Counted from the stretch's first letter, positions 23,400 through 36,134 are shown. The stretch is 64,000 nucleotides of DNA from Polytrichum commune (GCA_950295325.1 OX485807.1:18199666-18263665); one strand, 5' to 3'. Notes: generated by a model not told the origin, from the letters alone. Translations and numbers: made by a program.

Positions 23400-26300
23400 C
23401 ATTGAAGATATGGTCTGACAATCATGAGATAATTTTCCAAGATAGACGAGAAGGACTCATGACGAATGCAAGTTGTCAAAATACTTATCAACCTAAAACT
23501 TGAAAGTAGCTCACACAGCTATGTTCATACTCATAAATGTTAGTTTCTCATCAACTAGCGAAGGAACCATTATATAGCACAATGCAGTGATACACACTTC
23601 ACTTCCTTGCAATTCTATGATTCACAAATTACACGTTGATATCTTAGGTTTTGCTTCATTCGTTGCAGGTATATTTTCTAGATTTATCTAAAGTGGATAT
23701 GTTAGTATTCTCTAAAGTCTTGACCTCCAATCTGTTGTTTTTTCAAACTCAACTAGGGAGGTTTTTGGAGATAGTCACACTTGATCATAGTGTTTCCAAG
23801 TTCAATTGGTCACGTGATATGTGCTAGATTTGCTTTGTTTAGTGCAGGTACATTGTTAGAATTCATAGCATATTATGAACATGTTGTCCAATTTTGTTTT
23901 GGTGAGTTCAACAAAGTTGGTTCAATGGGTTTCTAATTATTTTTCTTTGTTATATGGATGTTAATGTTCAAGGTTTGGAAGACAAGGATTATGATGCCCG
24001 TAGGTTGAAAAGAACGGATTTTAATTCTATCATTAACCAACTGCGGGCGACCCCATATGAGAAATCGCGATTTTGTGTCCCATTGTGTCGTCTTGTGGTT
24101 TTACCATTGGTTAGACCAATCCTTGAGGGTGATGTTCAATTACTAGAGACTGAATTTTCCAATGGATACATGGAAGGAGATCGTGTTTTGTATGTGTCGA
24201 TTGCCAAAAATGATGGTTCTTCTCTTGATGTTACGGATGAGACAATTAGCTCTTGGGACCAACATTGGCAACGTGCAAATCATCGTTTTGAGAAAGAATT
24301 GGATAAGGACAAAGATTTGCATAAATTTAAAGGTAAAATGTTTTATGTTTGGGAGGGTAACCATCGAGTGACGGCGTGGTTACGCCACATTGAACGCCAT
24401 CATTCTGATGAAGAACGATGGCATTATTCAGTGGATTGCATTTTTTTGGATCCAAAAGGCTCGGTCGGAGTACTCCTCAATGCTATGAATGATGTCAACC
24501 GGTTAGTAACAATCATCATATCCCAACATTTTATTTGATATTTCTTTTTTGTTTCAAGTTCATTTTTAATCATTTATTTGTTGTATGCATATCAGATCCA
24601 CTGAGAACGATAATGTGAAAACCAATTTACCCCACAAGCTTCATCGCATACGAAATATAGGCATTTTGAAGCTTGATGAATTTAAAGATCTTATTTCTTC
24701 TGAAGACTACGCAAATTGCGTAAAAAAAAATCAAGGACTCCGTGGTACCCTTTGACGATCGATGTGTTTGCAACTTTGGTTTACAAGGTACAAATTTAAA
24801 TTTTGTTCGTTTTTAATGTTTGCTTTTAAAAATGTTAAGTGTGTAATTGCTATTGGTTTATGACTCTTATCTACAGAGAGAGGTGGTGGCTGCTGCTGAT
24901 GAGGCATCCAGGTTGTACAAAGAAAAGACTCCAATCAAAAAACAATCTGCGAAAGGAGAATGGGAAGAAATGGCCAAAGCTACAGCTGCAGTTGTCAGGT
25001 CGTTTAGGAAAAAAGAATTTGAGAAGATGCTCGCAGTAGCGGATCCTACAAATGGAGATGATTTCATGGTGGAGGTATGTTCTTATGCGAAATTTTCTAA
25101 AATCATTGTAATGTGTTTCAATTTTGTTTTGTTTTGATTTATGAATGTTTTTGTATGCAGATAAATAAACACTGGACATCCAACTCTAAACCAGAACTCA
25201 CGTTGGAGAAGCTTCAGAAAATAGCCACTACTCGTGTACCTGGCCAATTTAAAGCTAGATGGCTCAAATGGTGGAATTCTAGTTCTATGTCCCGGGTTTC
25301 CCTACATTTGACTTCAAATGATACCAAAGACTCCGAACTAGATGTATGGTTGTCAAAAGCATCATTTTGGGCTCAGGTACCTCTATTTTCATTGATAATA
25401 ATTAGTTATTTTGAGAAATGTATGATTTTGTATTGGGATGGATAATGTATTGATGTGTTGATATGTTTTTTTATATAGGTGGAAGCAGCTGTTGTTAATG
25501 AATTTGAATCCATGAAAGCTGAAATTGGAAATATCGAAGTTAACACAAGCGTGCTATCGCTTCCAGATTACATTGAAAAGTGGAGAATTTTGCTATGGGG
25601 AAAAACATTTTTGACAATAATGAAATGAAATCCTTCATTTACAAAATTTACGCAGCTCACAAAAATTCATGAAGCAGATTCAATCATTAAGCGTGTTCTT
25701 TACAGGTTAAAATTGTATTGAAATTTGATTATTATTATGCTTATCACAACGCTTTATTCTTGATATAATTTAATTATGAAAGTCCATTTATTTTTTTTAT
25801 GGTTATTTGTTTGAAATTAATTTTAACTTCTTCTTATTGAAATTTGGTGTAGGTATTTACGACGAGAATTGATAGCAAAGGGAGCTATTCTTGAACAAAG
25901 TTTGCCTCAATACTTGGCAGCGTGGGTTGATAAATCAAGTGATCTTTGTATTTTCGAAGCATCACATATGGAAACATGGCCTCTAAGAATTTTGCAGTCG
26001 TGTCCATGGTTTTTAGAATGTGCGCTCACATTTTGTACTGCAGAAGAAAAACAAGAAAGGAACTCTATTGGCGATGATGTTTCTCTTCCAACCTTAACTC
26101 CTTCAGAAGTTGTTCATATTGTTGTTCCAGAGGTTCGTGGAAACCGCAAATGCGGTTTGAAAGTAACTGACACTTCTTCTCAAGAAAATGTGGTTTTAAG
26201 ATCATCAGGAACAAAAACACCTATGGTGTCAGGAGCATGTGCAAGTGAGGATCATGTGGACCTTTCGCAGTATGATAATTGTGTGCAGATGACCGGGATA

Positions 26301-27834
26301 TCAACATTGGAAGTATTGCCTCGGACCTCTGCTCAATTTATGTTGGAAAACACTTCCGTTCTTAAGGTTGTTACTGGAGAATCTCCCGGTGTGTTGTTAA
26401 AGACAAACGAATTTATCAAACAAGTAAGCATTTTGCCAACATTTATATATTTTCACGTTGTCAATTTTGAAAAAAAAATTTAAGTTTGATTATAAGCGAT
26501 ATTGATAATTTTTTATTGTTTGCAACAGTTTGACGATTTGAGAACTGCAAATGTGTCCAATGACACATGCCCGCATCGAGGTTTTGATCTGTTAATTGCA
26601 GACTTACCTGAAGGTCTCCCTGTGCCGCATATTTCTTTTCCTCCTTCAGTTGTTCCAGAATGGAATAAGCATAACACCACCGAAATTGAAGCAATATTTG
26701 AATTTGCATTTTCGTTCCTTCACGACAATGCATTCATTTTGGTGTTCATTTCGGAATGTAAACATGTACGTCAAGATGTTCGTACATATTCGGCTACTTA
26801 CGGCTTCACTTTATTGAAAGATTGGTGGGGTGTAAATGGCATGAAATTGTGCTCTGGTATCGATATTTCTGCCACAGTAAGTACAATTTTTCTTCTCAAC
26901 ATTTTCAATGGATTTTGAATTTATGCAAAATCAATTTTTTTAAAAAACTAATATGTGTATGTTGTTTGTTTGTGGCAGTCACGCAAGTTCCGAATCTTGT
27001 TATATTGCCGTGAGAAGAATGCACATGTGAAAGTATCATTCAACAAAAATCTTGAGTTCGAAAAGCAAGGTGTATGTGTTGGTGAAGACGATGTTTATTT
27101 TAATTACACAACTGAAAAAACTCAACTAATTAATGGTTTTGTGCCTTGGCGAGGAGCGCGTGAAAAACATCATATCTTAATGCAGATGTTTATTGAGGCT
27201 TTATGTAAGCCTGGAGCGGTAGTCATTGATGTCACAGCTTCTTCCGGTGGGTTTACAATCTTAATATCTACCATCAACATTCAATTTTTCTACCTTAATG
27301 ATTCAATAAACTTTCTTTCATCCAATGCATTGTAATGCTTATAAAACATATACTGAATTTTTTTTTTTAATTTTCATTTCAGGTGCCTCTGTCCACGCAT
27401 GTCGTAAAAGTGGACGCCATCTTGTTGCTTATGAGGCAGATGATCTAATCTTCAATAAGATACTTCAACCGTTTCGCGAGCTTTCATCTCAAAACCCCGT
27501 AGTTGGTCAATCATCACAACCACCTTCATTGGAGGAGGAGGATGAACCTCCTCGCAAAGTAGCAAGGAAATCACGTTTGAGTACGTGAGTTTTGCCCAAC
27601 CTATTGGAATTTATGATTATTTGTGAACTTGTATATCGTCAAAGTTACTAACCCTCATTGTGTATATCTAAATGTAGTGTTGGCAAGATGATGGAGCAAT
27701 TGTCATCTCCTCCGAGGTCGTTGTTGCTTCGTGTATATGCGGAGAGCATTGCTCTTGCACAAGCGGCCACATCAACACACGTCGGCCAAAGTCTCGCAAG
27801 TTTAATTCCGATGTGGAGATGTTCTTTCATTTAG

Positions 27835-28424
27835 AGGCATCAGAGGACAATGGAGGCATTTAGATAGTTGAAAATATCATCCACCATATGTTGGATTGGA
27901 TTGGATTGGATTGGATATGGTTGGTTTGAAATGTGAAATGACATTGAATTTGGCATTCCAATAAAACAAAACAAAAATTAAATCCACTCTTTGCATTATT
28001 TTTGAATTACCACAACTAGTGGAGACTGATTCTATGTGAGCAAATTCCTCTTATTCATAAACGATATGCACAAATAATTTAGTCCCCCCCCCTCCCAAAC
28101 GCCTCCATCAATTCATTTCTCAATACTTGAAATGTGTTTGCATTTGTTGTGTTGAATCTAGCAACAATGTTGAGATTCATCATGAAATTCTCATGCTAAT
28201 CTTGTGGTTATTGATTTTGAAAGTGGAAACGTAATAAATTCATTAGGTTCGTTGCATTTTGTTTGCACTACCCACTTCTAATATTATAGAGAAATACATA
28301 ATCAATTATGCCAAAATACCACGGTTATAGGATAATATTGGGTGTAATTCCAAATATTTTTTCCACCCTCCCTTCTCAAAACTTACCGCTCATTGCTCAC
28401 CGCTCACATGATAGCACCCCCCCC
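27835..28424. other. MULE-1 right terminal region
   Basis: Non-coding sequence from the methyltransferase stop codon to the element end. Contains a (TTGGA)n run at about 27893-27916, a poly-C run near 28083, and the right TIR (about 28330-28424) with TTACCGCTCATTGCTCACCG and CTCACATGATAGCACC. Confidence 0.7.
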
Positions 28425-28435
28425 GGCGATAATGA
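28425..28435. repeat. right 11-bp TSD of MULE-1
   Basis: GGCGATAATGA, identical to 14859-14869. Confidence 0.85.
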
Positions 28436-29424
28436 TGGGAGGGAGGACATTCCATCCTTGTTGTGTTGGTAGTAGTTGGAGTATGTCATATTTTTCTAGT
28501 TTCCAGGATGTTGCTGCTTCTTAGAATCTATCATTGCAATATGTGAATTTTGAGGTTGGCATTGGGGGCAATTGGTGGTTTGGCACTAGGTGAGTGCATG
28601 ATATATAGAACACTTGGGCATAGTCAGGCGGGGCATTTGCATTGTGGGAGGTAGCATGTGCATGGGAGGATCCATGATGGGATAGTGTTATCGGGCATTC
28701 TTTCCTTGTGGGTTCCTACATTTATTAATGTGAAGCAACATGTGTTTGGGTGCACCATGAGGGTGTTAGTTAGTTCGTGGGTTGCCTTGTTATGTCTATT
28801 GATTCATAAGTTGTTTATATGTTTACTTATGTAGCATGAGAGTAGGTGTAGGCATGTGTCATTTTCTCTAAGGTTGCAAAGGTTACATAACGGGGAGATA
28901 TCATGTCTTAGTACTTCCTTTCTTCCACATATGTCCATATATTGACCATATATGAATTTTAGTACTTGTGATAATTGTGCGTCTATAATCCATTTGGCGT
29001 CCTAGAAGGTGTTTGAGATGTTTGGGTGGAGGTTTGTGTTTAGAGAGGCATTTGTTAAGGCATGGGTAGGTATTAGCTACTAGGAGAGATTATGGCACTT
29101 TTATATTCTTTGTCTATGTATCATTTGAGGTTTTGGACGGAGCTGTCATGTTGGTGGGATGGCAGGCCAAAAGGGTGTTTGGTGGCTTATTTAGATGAAA
29201 GAAGGTTTATTGGATATGGGGTTTATGTGAGCCTTGTTTGGCAAGTTTACCTGCTTTGTTGTTACCCGATGTGTTTGTGTGCGATTTGCCTTTATGGATT
29301 GTAATGTTATGTGGGGAGGACTTGAGGGTGGCTATGATATGTGCAATAAGTAGTTTGTTTAGGTGGTTGTATTATGAGGAGGGGTGTTTAGTGTGGTTAA
29401 GAAGAAGATAGATATTGTTTAGAC
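28425..29424 (-). mobile_element. LINE (minus copy), RNase H and C-terminal region
   Basis: The minus strand encodes a degraded RNase H end (KSHTNTSGNNKAGKLAKQGS; compare AHANIKGNEEADTLAKEG in the plus-strand copy at 59070-59130) followed by C-terminal sequence that continues at 14858. Many stops. The TA-flanked element at 29427-30369 interrupts it; across the TA the frame reads TIFSDSLNNIYLLL. Confidence 0.55.
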
Positions 29425-29426
29425 TA

Positions 29427-30369
29427 CCGTAGTTTAATAGCAGGTTCGGCACAAAATAATTCTAAAAATAGATGCCTAAACTTTTGGAATATTATTGGCA
29501 TGTTTTGCCGAATATAAAATTAATAATTTTTCAAAATGGCCGAAAAGTAAGAAATTTTTACTTCTCACTAGAGTTTTACTTACAGTAGAAGCATATGTGA
29601 ATTTTGAAAGAGAGAAGGTGCTCCTTTTGTAATCAAGCTCACTTACATTAGTCCACAAAGAATATGGGTTAAGAAGTAGCAAGACTCTAGGTGAGGCTTT
29701 TCAAATGTGTTGTACACAAATTTTTGGAGTCCAATTGAGCATAGAAGATGAAGTTTTATAGAATTTTGTCCAACTAACAAAAGTTGAGAAATCAATCCTT
29801 CTTCCACCTCCAACAAGTTTTGTGTCAAAATAAGTCTTTATGCAAAAGATATGGACAAAACATTGCAGCCGTGTAAAGATCAAAAAATTAAAATGCGTTC
29901 ATAACAGTTTTTCGGAGCTCATTTGTGCATAGAAGATCAACTTTTTTGGAATTTTGTTGGTCTAAGAAAAGTTTAGAAATCAAGTAATCTTTCACCTCCA
30001 ACAAATTTTATGTCATTTGAAGACTCTATGCAAAAGTTATGCGTGTTATAAAAATGAAGTCTAACTCGGTGCTTCACCTCAAAGTTTACATATCCCATAT
30101 GCATTGTTGAACACAACTCCACTCTACTTGCATAAAGCACAGAGCATTCTCAACTCTTCACTCACATCTTACTTGTCATTCAATACAAGAGAGGTGTACA
30201 AGATATAAGCTTAAATAGAAAATTAAAAATGAATTTAAGCCAAATTTTTAAAAATTAAAAGAGAAAATTGCTGAAAATATGAATATACTATTTTTAGGTG
30301 CTGAACCTACTTTTTGAACTTTAATTAATTATTCGGCTAACATGTGTCGAACCAGCTATGAACCTACGG
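29427..30369. mobile_element. 943-bp Tc1/mariner-like nonautonomous element
   Basis: TIRs of about 27 bp: the left end starts CCGTAGTTTAATAGCAGGTT, the right end read inward starts CCGTAGGTTCATAGCTGGTT. Flanked by TA (29425-29426 and 30370-30371), the TSD of Tc1/mariner elements. AT-rich, no significant ORF. Excision with one TA restores the minus-strand LINE frame. Confidence 0.7.
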
Positions 30370-30371
30370 TA

Positions 30372-30590
30372 TCGGAGAATATGGTTGTGTCCGTGGTAAG
30401 GGATTTGGTGTGTTATACTACTCATAATGTTGCATAGAGTCGATCCAAAAGTATGTTGGGGTAGTTTGGGAGTCTAGCAGCTATATGTGTTTGTAGGGGT
30501 CTATTGAATGTTCAAGAGCATCTTATGTTTCCGTTTCCTTTGTTAGTTGGTGGTGTGAACAAGTCGTCTATGTAGTTTTCTTGAGCGGCC
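30372..30590 (-). mobile_element. LINE (minus copy), interior fragment
   Basis: The minus strand reads PLQTHIAARLPNYPNILLDR then LYATL, placed just upstream of the RNase H part in 29424-28425. Truncated at about 30590, where it abuts the plus-strand LINE near poly-G/poly-C runs. Confidence 0.5.
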
Positions 30591-30629
30591 GGGGGGGGGG
30601 AGGGGGGATTATCTTAGTGGGTGAATGAT

Positions 30630-33600
30630 GGTTACCCCCACCGCCACCCCCACCACCACAACATAGCCAAAATACTAACCACCACACTCAAATCATAACA
30701 TGGAATGCCTCACCATTAAATACAACCCAACGTATAAGACATTATTCACCACTCACACAACATACTAGCCATAATCATCATACAAGAAACTAAATTGATA
30801 ACAACAAAATCAACCAAATACATTCAAAACCTATTCCCACAATATAAACTAATCTTTAATAACACACATGCGCTAACCAAGTTCATCCAACATAATTATC
30901 CACATAAAAAACAACCCACTAAAACCGTGGTTGTTACTCCATATGTACATGTCATCACATGAAGAAGACATTAGATTAATCCCCAATATAATGCACACCA
31001 TAAATACACAGATAATTGCACACCCAAACCACACACACACACCCTATGTGGTGATTTCAACATAGACATTGCACTAATAAGTAGGCAAAATGAACATGGT
31101 ACCACCTTCCCACAAGAAGAGGATCTTATGTGGAGAACACACATCGATAATCTAGCACTTACCTATATCCCCACCAACACAACATACTCATCAATCACAC
31201 TCCAAGAACAAAACCTAAACTCTGACCATTTACCAATTATTCTAAAAATACCACCCAACACCCTAATAACCCGAGTACCGCATTTTTCACCACTCCAAAC
31301 AACCAAAATTCTAAATTCCATTCCACAAGAAAACCTTGAAAATTTTCACACCAAGTTTTTTGAAGAAAACGCAATCCGACTTAATGAAATAACCATCCTA
31401 CTATCTAATGATCACTTAACAAATGACCAATAGCACCAACCATGTACACAAATGGACAATATCACCCAAAAGATTTCAAAAAACATAGAAGAGATGTGTT
31501 GCATCACCCCCATACCTATACTAACCAACAGAACGACTCAACAAGGAGGTTACCTGCCCAGAAAAACCCAAAAAACATGGAAACAACACATAGCAACCTA
31601 CCACCTAATAAGGAAAACAATATACATCATAAAAAATACAATGAATTGGTGCATGCACCCAATAATTGCTACACTAAGGATCATAGCTGCATACACGTAC
31701 CCCTCCCCCCCCCGAAGACGACTTATTGCTAAACACATGGATTAAAGAAATAGCAACATTAGCCAAAACATCAAAATTACAAGCCAAAAAAATCACCACT
31801 AAATGCACCAAATAATGCATTAAGAAAGTCATATCCAAATATGGGAAACTATATGAAACCAATACCAAGAAAATAAATAAGAAATATATTTAAAAACTTT
31901 GAGATTCCACCACTAGACCACATCACTGACCGTAATAATAATATACTCATGAACCTAGAAGACATAACAAATGAAATACACATACAACAATCCCTCGGTA
32001 ATAGACCCACCGTACCCACATATTATTACTTACCAAACCACCCCCTGGAGAATACGTGCGCAGTTAGACTATACACACAACACGATTTAGAAGAACTTAT
32101 TCTTGAAAAACGTGGTGACCCACAAACACCCTTACATACATATTTTGATCTAGAAACTTACAACCGCTGCCTCAAAAAACCTAGTAACAAAACTCCAGGC
32201 CCTGGTAGAATCCCCAACTCCATACTAAAAAACATGCCCCAATAATTCTAACATATATTGTTCTTACTATTCACACACTGTTATAAACAAAAACAAATCC
32301 TAGCCTCTTGGAAAACCAACCTAACAATACTACTCTATAAAATATAAAACAAAAATAAAAATACCTCCCTACTACCCAACCATAGATCTAAAGCACTTGC
32401 TAACACTATATACATCACTCTAACATTCATATTTTCAACATATGGAGAGAAACACCAAATATTACAAGATAGACAAGAAGGATTTACAGCAAAAAAATGC
32501 ACATAAAGACAAATACAAATGCTAATAGAAGCACTAGAAGATGCCCAATTCACCAACCAAGACATTTATTACCTTTACATTGATTTCAAAAATGCATTTG
32601 GATCAATAAATTATACACACCTATTAGCTATCACGAAATACTTAGGATATCCAAAAGACGCAATCAAAGTAATAGGTAACATATACTCACACTCCAATAC
32701 CATTTTTACTAGAGAATACTTCGGCCAAACAAAAGAAATACCAATACAAAGAGGTACTATACAAGGAGATACCCTTAGCCCGTACTTCTTTATCATATTT
32801 TTGGAACCACTGCTAAGATGCTAAGGAAATTATGGATACACCTTTGGAACATCTAAAGCCACAATTAGCTTTGTAGCATACACAAACAATTTAATAGTAA
32901 TTACCAACAAACTCACATCACTACAATCATAACTAAACAAATTAGATAAATATTGTGAATGGGCCTGTATGGACCTTGGAATATCAAAATGTCCAGTCAC
33001 AAGGTGTCCAAACAAATCCAAAATGAACCAATAAACATTTAAAACACAAATACAAACCGCCAATATCGCATATCGAAACCAACCCATCCCAGTGCTACAC
33101 CAAAGCGAATCATATGTATACTTAGGAATCCAATTCGTCCTATCCCTCAAATGGAAAATACAAATACACATCACAACCACCAAAGTTATCAGCCAATGCA
33201 ATCAATTAGCAAACTGTCCAACAACAATCAAACAAAAATTCAATATGGTAGGTACAATTTTCAGAGCAAGAATTTTATACAACTTCTATGCAATACCATA
33301 CTCACTACCCAAAATCGTAAAGCTAGATAAAAAAAAATAGCAATTCAACAAAATAAAAAATGGACTCCTTAACTGCACACCAAACATGGTCACCCAACTA
33401 CCCCATGATATGTTTGGAATGAAAGCATTCTCACTAAAAACGCCTACCTTAGGTGTATCGGAGAACAACTCTAGAATGCATTAAATGACAAAGACAAACT
33501 TGGAACAATACATAGGGGTTTGACACACTATATACTAGCTAAATATGGGGGTGCAGAAAGTATACCCAGGATCAAACACTACAATAATAATTGATCACCC

Positions 33601-33805
33601 ACCAATAGAACAATGTACCTTATCAAAGCACAAGTGAAGCCCATCTCAAAAGCAAAATAGAAAAATTTCCCCTAGAAGCAACACCACTTGAAAGAGAATG
33701 GCACAAACTATCCACAACACCACCACCCCAAAAACTTTCTTCTTAAAACCTAAAATACATACACAAATTACTCCTAGAAAACATATATGACAGAAAACAA
33801 CTCAC
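30630..33805 (+). pseudogene. LINE (plus copy): AP-like endonuclease and reverse transcriptase
   Basis: Non-LTR retrotransposon polyprotein with many stops and shifts. Endonuclease signatures are CGDFNIDIAL (about 31050) and SDHLPIILKI (about 31220). Reverse-transcriptase signatures are QDRQEGF (about 32475), YLYIDFKNAFGSI (motif A, about 32572), RGTIQGDTLSPYFFIIFLEP (motif B, about 32750) and a motif C that reads AYTNNL instead of the expected A/YADD, so the catalytic pair is lost. The frame continues KQLTLPNGTHLMSHIEYSNY across the insertions at 33806 and 35152 into 57153. The minus copy overlaps the plus copy only in its C-terminal half. Confidence 0.8.
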
Positions 33806-35115
33806 CTCGGGGGAGGCACTGGCGAAAAACGTAGGAACTACGTGCGATAAAATATAGGGTCTTGTATAAAAATTTGGCGTAAAATTTGTAAAATTATTAG
33901 ATGTAGTATAGGGTGCTCTGGGATTGTGAAACATGATTATATGTAATATAGCATTTGAAAAAACATGATTAAATTACCTGAGTGGTACATATAAAATAGC
34001 ATGGAGAAAAAGCGATAGTTTCAAAAATTAAATACTTTGCCACCAAAATATGGCATGTTCTATATAGGAAGGGTTCAAAAGATAAGGGTGAAGGTTGGTA
34101 CCAAGTGGGGAAATTGTTGGCAACCCATTGACTTGATGAAACGTGCAGTCCAGAACGGAAATAGAGAAACACTCTTCCCAACTGCTATGGCTTACCTCCA
34201 TTGGTTCAAAAAACAGCCGGGTCTCAACAAATATAAGTATGTTGAGAGTGATTGTGTGTGGGTTGATGTGGATGCTATTATCTCAACTATGTCTCTAGTG
34301 TATGAATCAACTAGCAAAATCTACACCTTAGATGAGGTAGATGCAAACTCATTGAGTGAGTTCATTTCAAATAAAAAATAAAACCTGCTAAATTTGTACT
34401 ATCTCACACATGTGGAGATATAATTTGGAAAAGGGCTGAATGATCATTAGTATATCTTGAAATGTGTAGTAGTCATTTTAGTTCGAGTACCCTCATATCT
34501 CCCACATGTGTAAATGGTAGCCTAGCTAGTTTAGGTGGATTTTGCTTGCATGGCGTGGGATTTTCCTCCAATGTGTAGGATTGGAAGATCAAGGCATCAA
34601 CTGTAGGGCTTCTGCAAACCTTGTAAATGTGACTTTGAGACACATGTGGCTGGCCTGCTCCCTAAGACCTCAAGGTTTCTAATTGTGTTATCCAACACAA
34701 CTTTTATTCGTTGGCTCGTGTTGCTTAATGACACGTAATTGCAATCTTTTGTTGTTATTGTTTAGTGTTTTGCTTTGCCCGGACTTCAATGTGACCCTGA
34801 ACCCTAAACCCTAGTAAATGTTTGTTTCTCTTACTCTGTACACGTGCTTCTAATGAGAATTCTACTGTATCATACACTTTAAGGAATGGGGGCAATCATG
34901 GGAAAAAAAATTACATATAAGTAATATAGGGTACCATAAAATCAACCATCCAAGAATTTATAATTACCAATAGGGTGCAAATAATCACAACAATTTACCA
35001 TTATTTCAAAAATTAGTATCCCTTATAATCCTTTCTCATAGGTAAATAGCCCCCATTTTAATAGGTCATTATCGCAGGTGTATGCAAAATATACAAGGGA
35101 GTGCCCCCCCCCGAG
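33806..35115. mobile_element. 1,310-bp TIR element with 8-bp TSD
   Basis: Ends CTCGGGGGAGGCACT (left) and, read inward, CTCGGGGGGGGGGCACT (right), flanked by CAACTCAC at 33798-33805 and 35116-35123. The 8-bp TSD fits hAT-like elements, but the termini are not canonical hAT. The LINE reading frame is restored on excision. Contains one 114-codon ORF. Confidence 0.75.
34037..34381 (+). CDS. hypothetical 114-aa protein inside the 1,310-bp element
   Basis: ATG at 34037, stop at 34379-34381. The protein opens MPPKYGMFYIGRVQKIRVKV and contains KWGNCWQPIDLMKR and YVESDCVWVDVDAIISTMSL. I do not recognise the family. The even hydrophobic pattern and ends that do not coincide with repeats suggest a real or formerly real domain, perhaps captured host sequence or the remnant of the element's own gene. 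No cysteine or histidine metal motif, no signal peptide. Confidence 0.4.
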   Translation: MPPKYGMFYIGRVQKIRVKVGTKWGNCWQPIDLMKRAVQNGNRETLFPTAMAYLHWFKKQPGLNKYKYVESDCVWVDVDAIISTMSLVYESTSKIYTLDEVDANSLSEFISNKK

Positions 35116-35142
35116 CAACTCACTCTACCAAATGGCACACAC

Positions 35143-35151
35143 TTGATGTCA
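35143..35151. repeat. left 9-bp TSD of the 22-kb MULE
   Basis: TTGATGTCA, identical to 57144-57152. Confidence 0.9.
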
Positions 35152-35215
35152 GGGAAACTTAGTAGTGTGAGCGTAGAGCAGAGAGCGGAGATTGGAGAGC
35201 GGAAAATTTAGATTT
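35152..35215. repeat. MULE-2 left TIR
   Basis: GTGTGAGCGTAGAGCAGAGA then GCGGAGATTGGAGAGCGG; the counterpart at 57080-57143 is inverted. GAGC-spaced repeats as in MULE-1. Confidence 0.85.
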
Positions 35216-35531
35216 TGTTGGGTAATTTTAGGAGAAGCAGTGCCTTTTTCCGTGGAATTAGAGATAGTTTGAATTCTATATTTGGAAAGGCACCCCATTC
35301 CCGTGGACATAATAACCCAAAATTGTTCGAGAAACCAACGGATCCTATAGGCGTGGAAGATTGCATTTGTTATCAAACATCTTATAGTATATGTTTCATA
35401 TTAAATTAGGGTTGACGTCACAAATTGAAATCAAAATACCATACACAAAATATTTTATTGGCCAACAAAATGTAGCCAACCTCAAGACTTACAAAAATGG
35501 GTAGTCAGTTCAAGTAGCTATATACTCTAGT

Positions 35532-36134
35532 CTAGAACATGCCATAGATCTCCACCGCACCATAACAGCCTTCCAATTCATCCCTAAGCTTAGCCAAAGA
35601 ACCCAAAGACAAATCCCCCAAGTCCGACCTCAAAATCCTCTTGGAAATTTTTGGGTTTAGGCGGCGGCTCTGTGAGAACAACATGAAGTTCAATTTAAAA
35701 AGTTTGACGAGGTTATGTTCACGTGGCAAACACAACAGTGGAAGAGCATGTGGACCCATGGAGTACTCATGCGCCGCCAAACGAAGAGCATTGTACTCCA
35801 CAGTGCTATCCACAATCCTTTTCCATGCTTTGCAACATAGCCTCAATTTGCCGATTACCAACAAACGACGTTTGGTGTCAAAGGCCCTCTCCCGGCTCGC
35901 ATAATCCTTTGCAGCACCCACCACTAAGTTGGGAACTAATACGGACAATTGTACATCTAGGTCCAGATGCAATACGTGTGGCACGATGACGTGGAATGCG
36001 CGCGTACTTGCGTTACCTGATGAGTCACACAAGGAGACACATTCATAATAAAAGAAAATCAGAAATTGGGGTAAGAGGTCGAAACTTCCAGCCTCTCGGA
36101 ACTGAGACATTTGCCTAACTACATAATCCAACAT
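35532..36134 (-). CDS. hypothetical 200-aa protein in MULE-2, possibly F-box-like
   Basis: ATG at 36134, stop at 35532. An upstream mini-exon (about 36255-36185, MLSSCLAIGG) with a GTAAGT donor could be spliced to it. The segment LRLCCKAWKRIVDSTVEYNA resembles the LR.VCK.W...V... half of an F-box, but a full F-box was not found. The remainder is leucine-rich without a recognised domain. Same strand as, and downstream of, the methyltransferase gene. Could be a captured host gene fragment, as MULEs often carry. Family assignment is weak. Confidence 0.4.
   Translation of the reverse strand: MLDYVVRQMSQFREAGSFDLLPQFLIFFYYECVSLCDSSGNASTRAFHVIVPHVLHLDLDVQLSVLVPNLVVGAAKDYASRERAFDTKRRLLVIGKLRLCCKAWKRIVDSTVEYNALRLAAHEYSMGPHALPLLCLPREHNLVKLFKLNFMLFSQSRRLNPKISKRILRSDLGDLSLGSLAKLRDELEGCYGAVEIYGMF

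Larger units (their letters stand above)
19339..27834 (+). pseudogene. MULE-1 ParB-domain/N6-N4 DNA methyltransferase fusion, two lesions
   Basis: Exons (approx.): 19339-19656, a Glu-rich exon about 19711-20186, 23970-24499, 24597-24787, 24878-25075, 25161-25376, 25480-25706, 25853-26424, 26529-26876, 26979-27247, 27384-27584 and 27678-27834. The protein starts MFNEDVSAHSQ, then a basic NLS-like KKRRRKG. The ParB-like domain (exon 3) has CRLVVLPLVRPI and YVWEGNHRVTAWLRHI. The C-terminal methyltransferase has a motif-IV position (FDLLIADLPEGL) before a motif-I position (VIDVTASSGGASVHAC ... GRHLVAYEAD), the permuted order of N6/N4 enzymes. Lesions: a run of 9 A at 24722-24730 shifts the frame relative to the sister copy, and TGA at 25626-25628 interrupts the exon ending KRVLYR. 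The A-run could be a sequencing error. Methylation target unknown. Confidence 0.78.
14870..28424. mobile_element. 13.6-kb Mutator-like element (MULE-1) with SWIM transposase and ParB-methyltransferase genes
   Basis: Bounded by GGG...CCC termini, TIRs (left GGGAAGCTAGCATGTGAGC; right, read inward, GGGGTGCTATCATGTGAGC) and a perfect 11-bp TSD GGCGATAATGA. Subterminal regions carry short GAGC-type direct repeats on both ends. It contains a transposase gene (minus, 15262-18870) and a divergent ParB/DNA-methyltransferase gene (plus, 19339-27834), plus rRNA/LINE chimeric repeats and other insertions in a methyltransferase intron. It is inserted in the minus-strand LINE, whose frame is restored on excision. 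Both genes carry lesions, so this copy is probably non-autonomous now. Confidence 0.87.
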
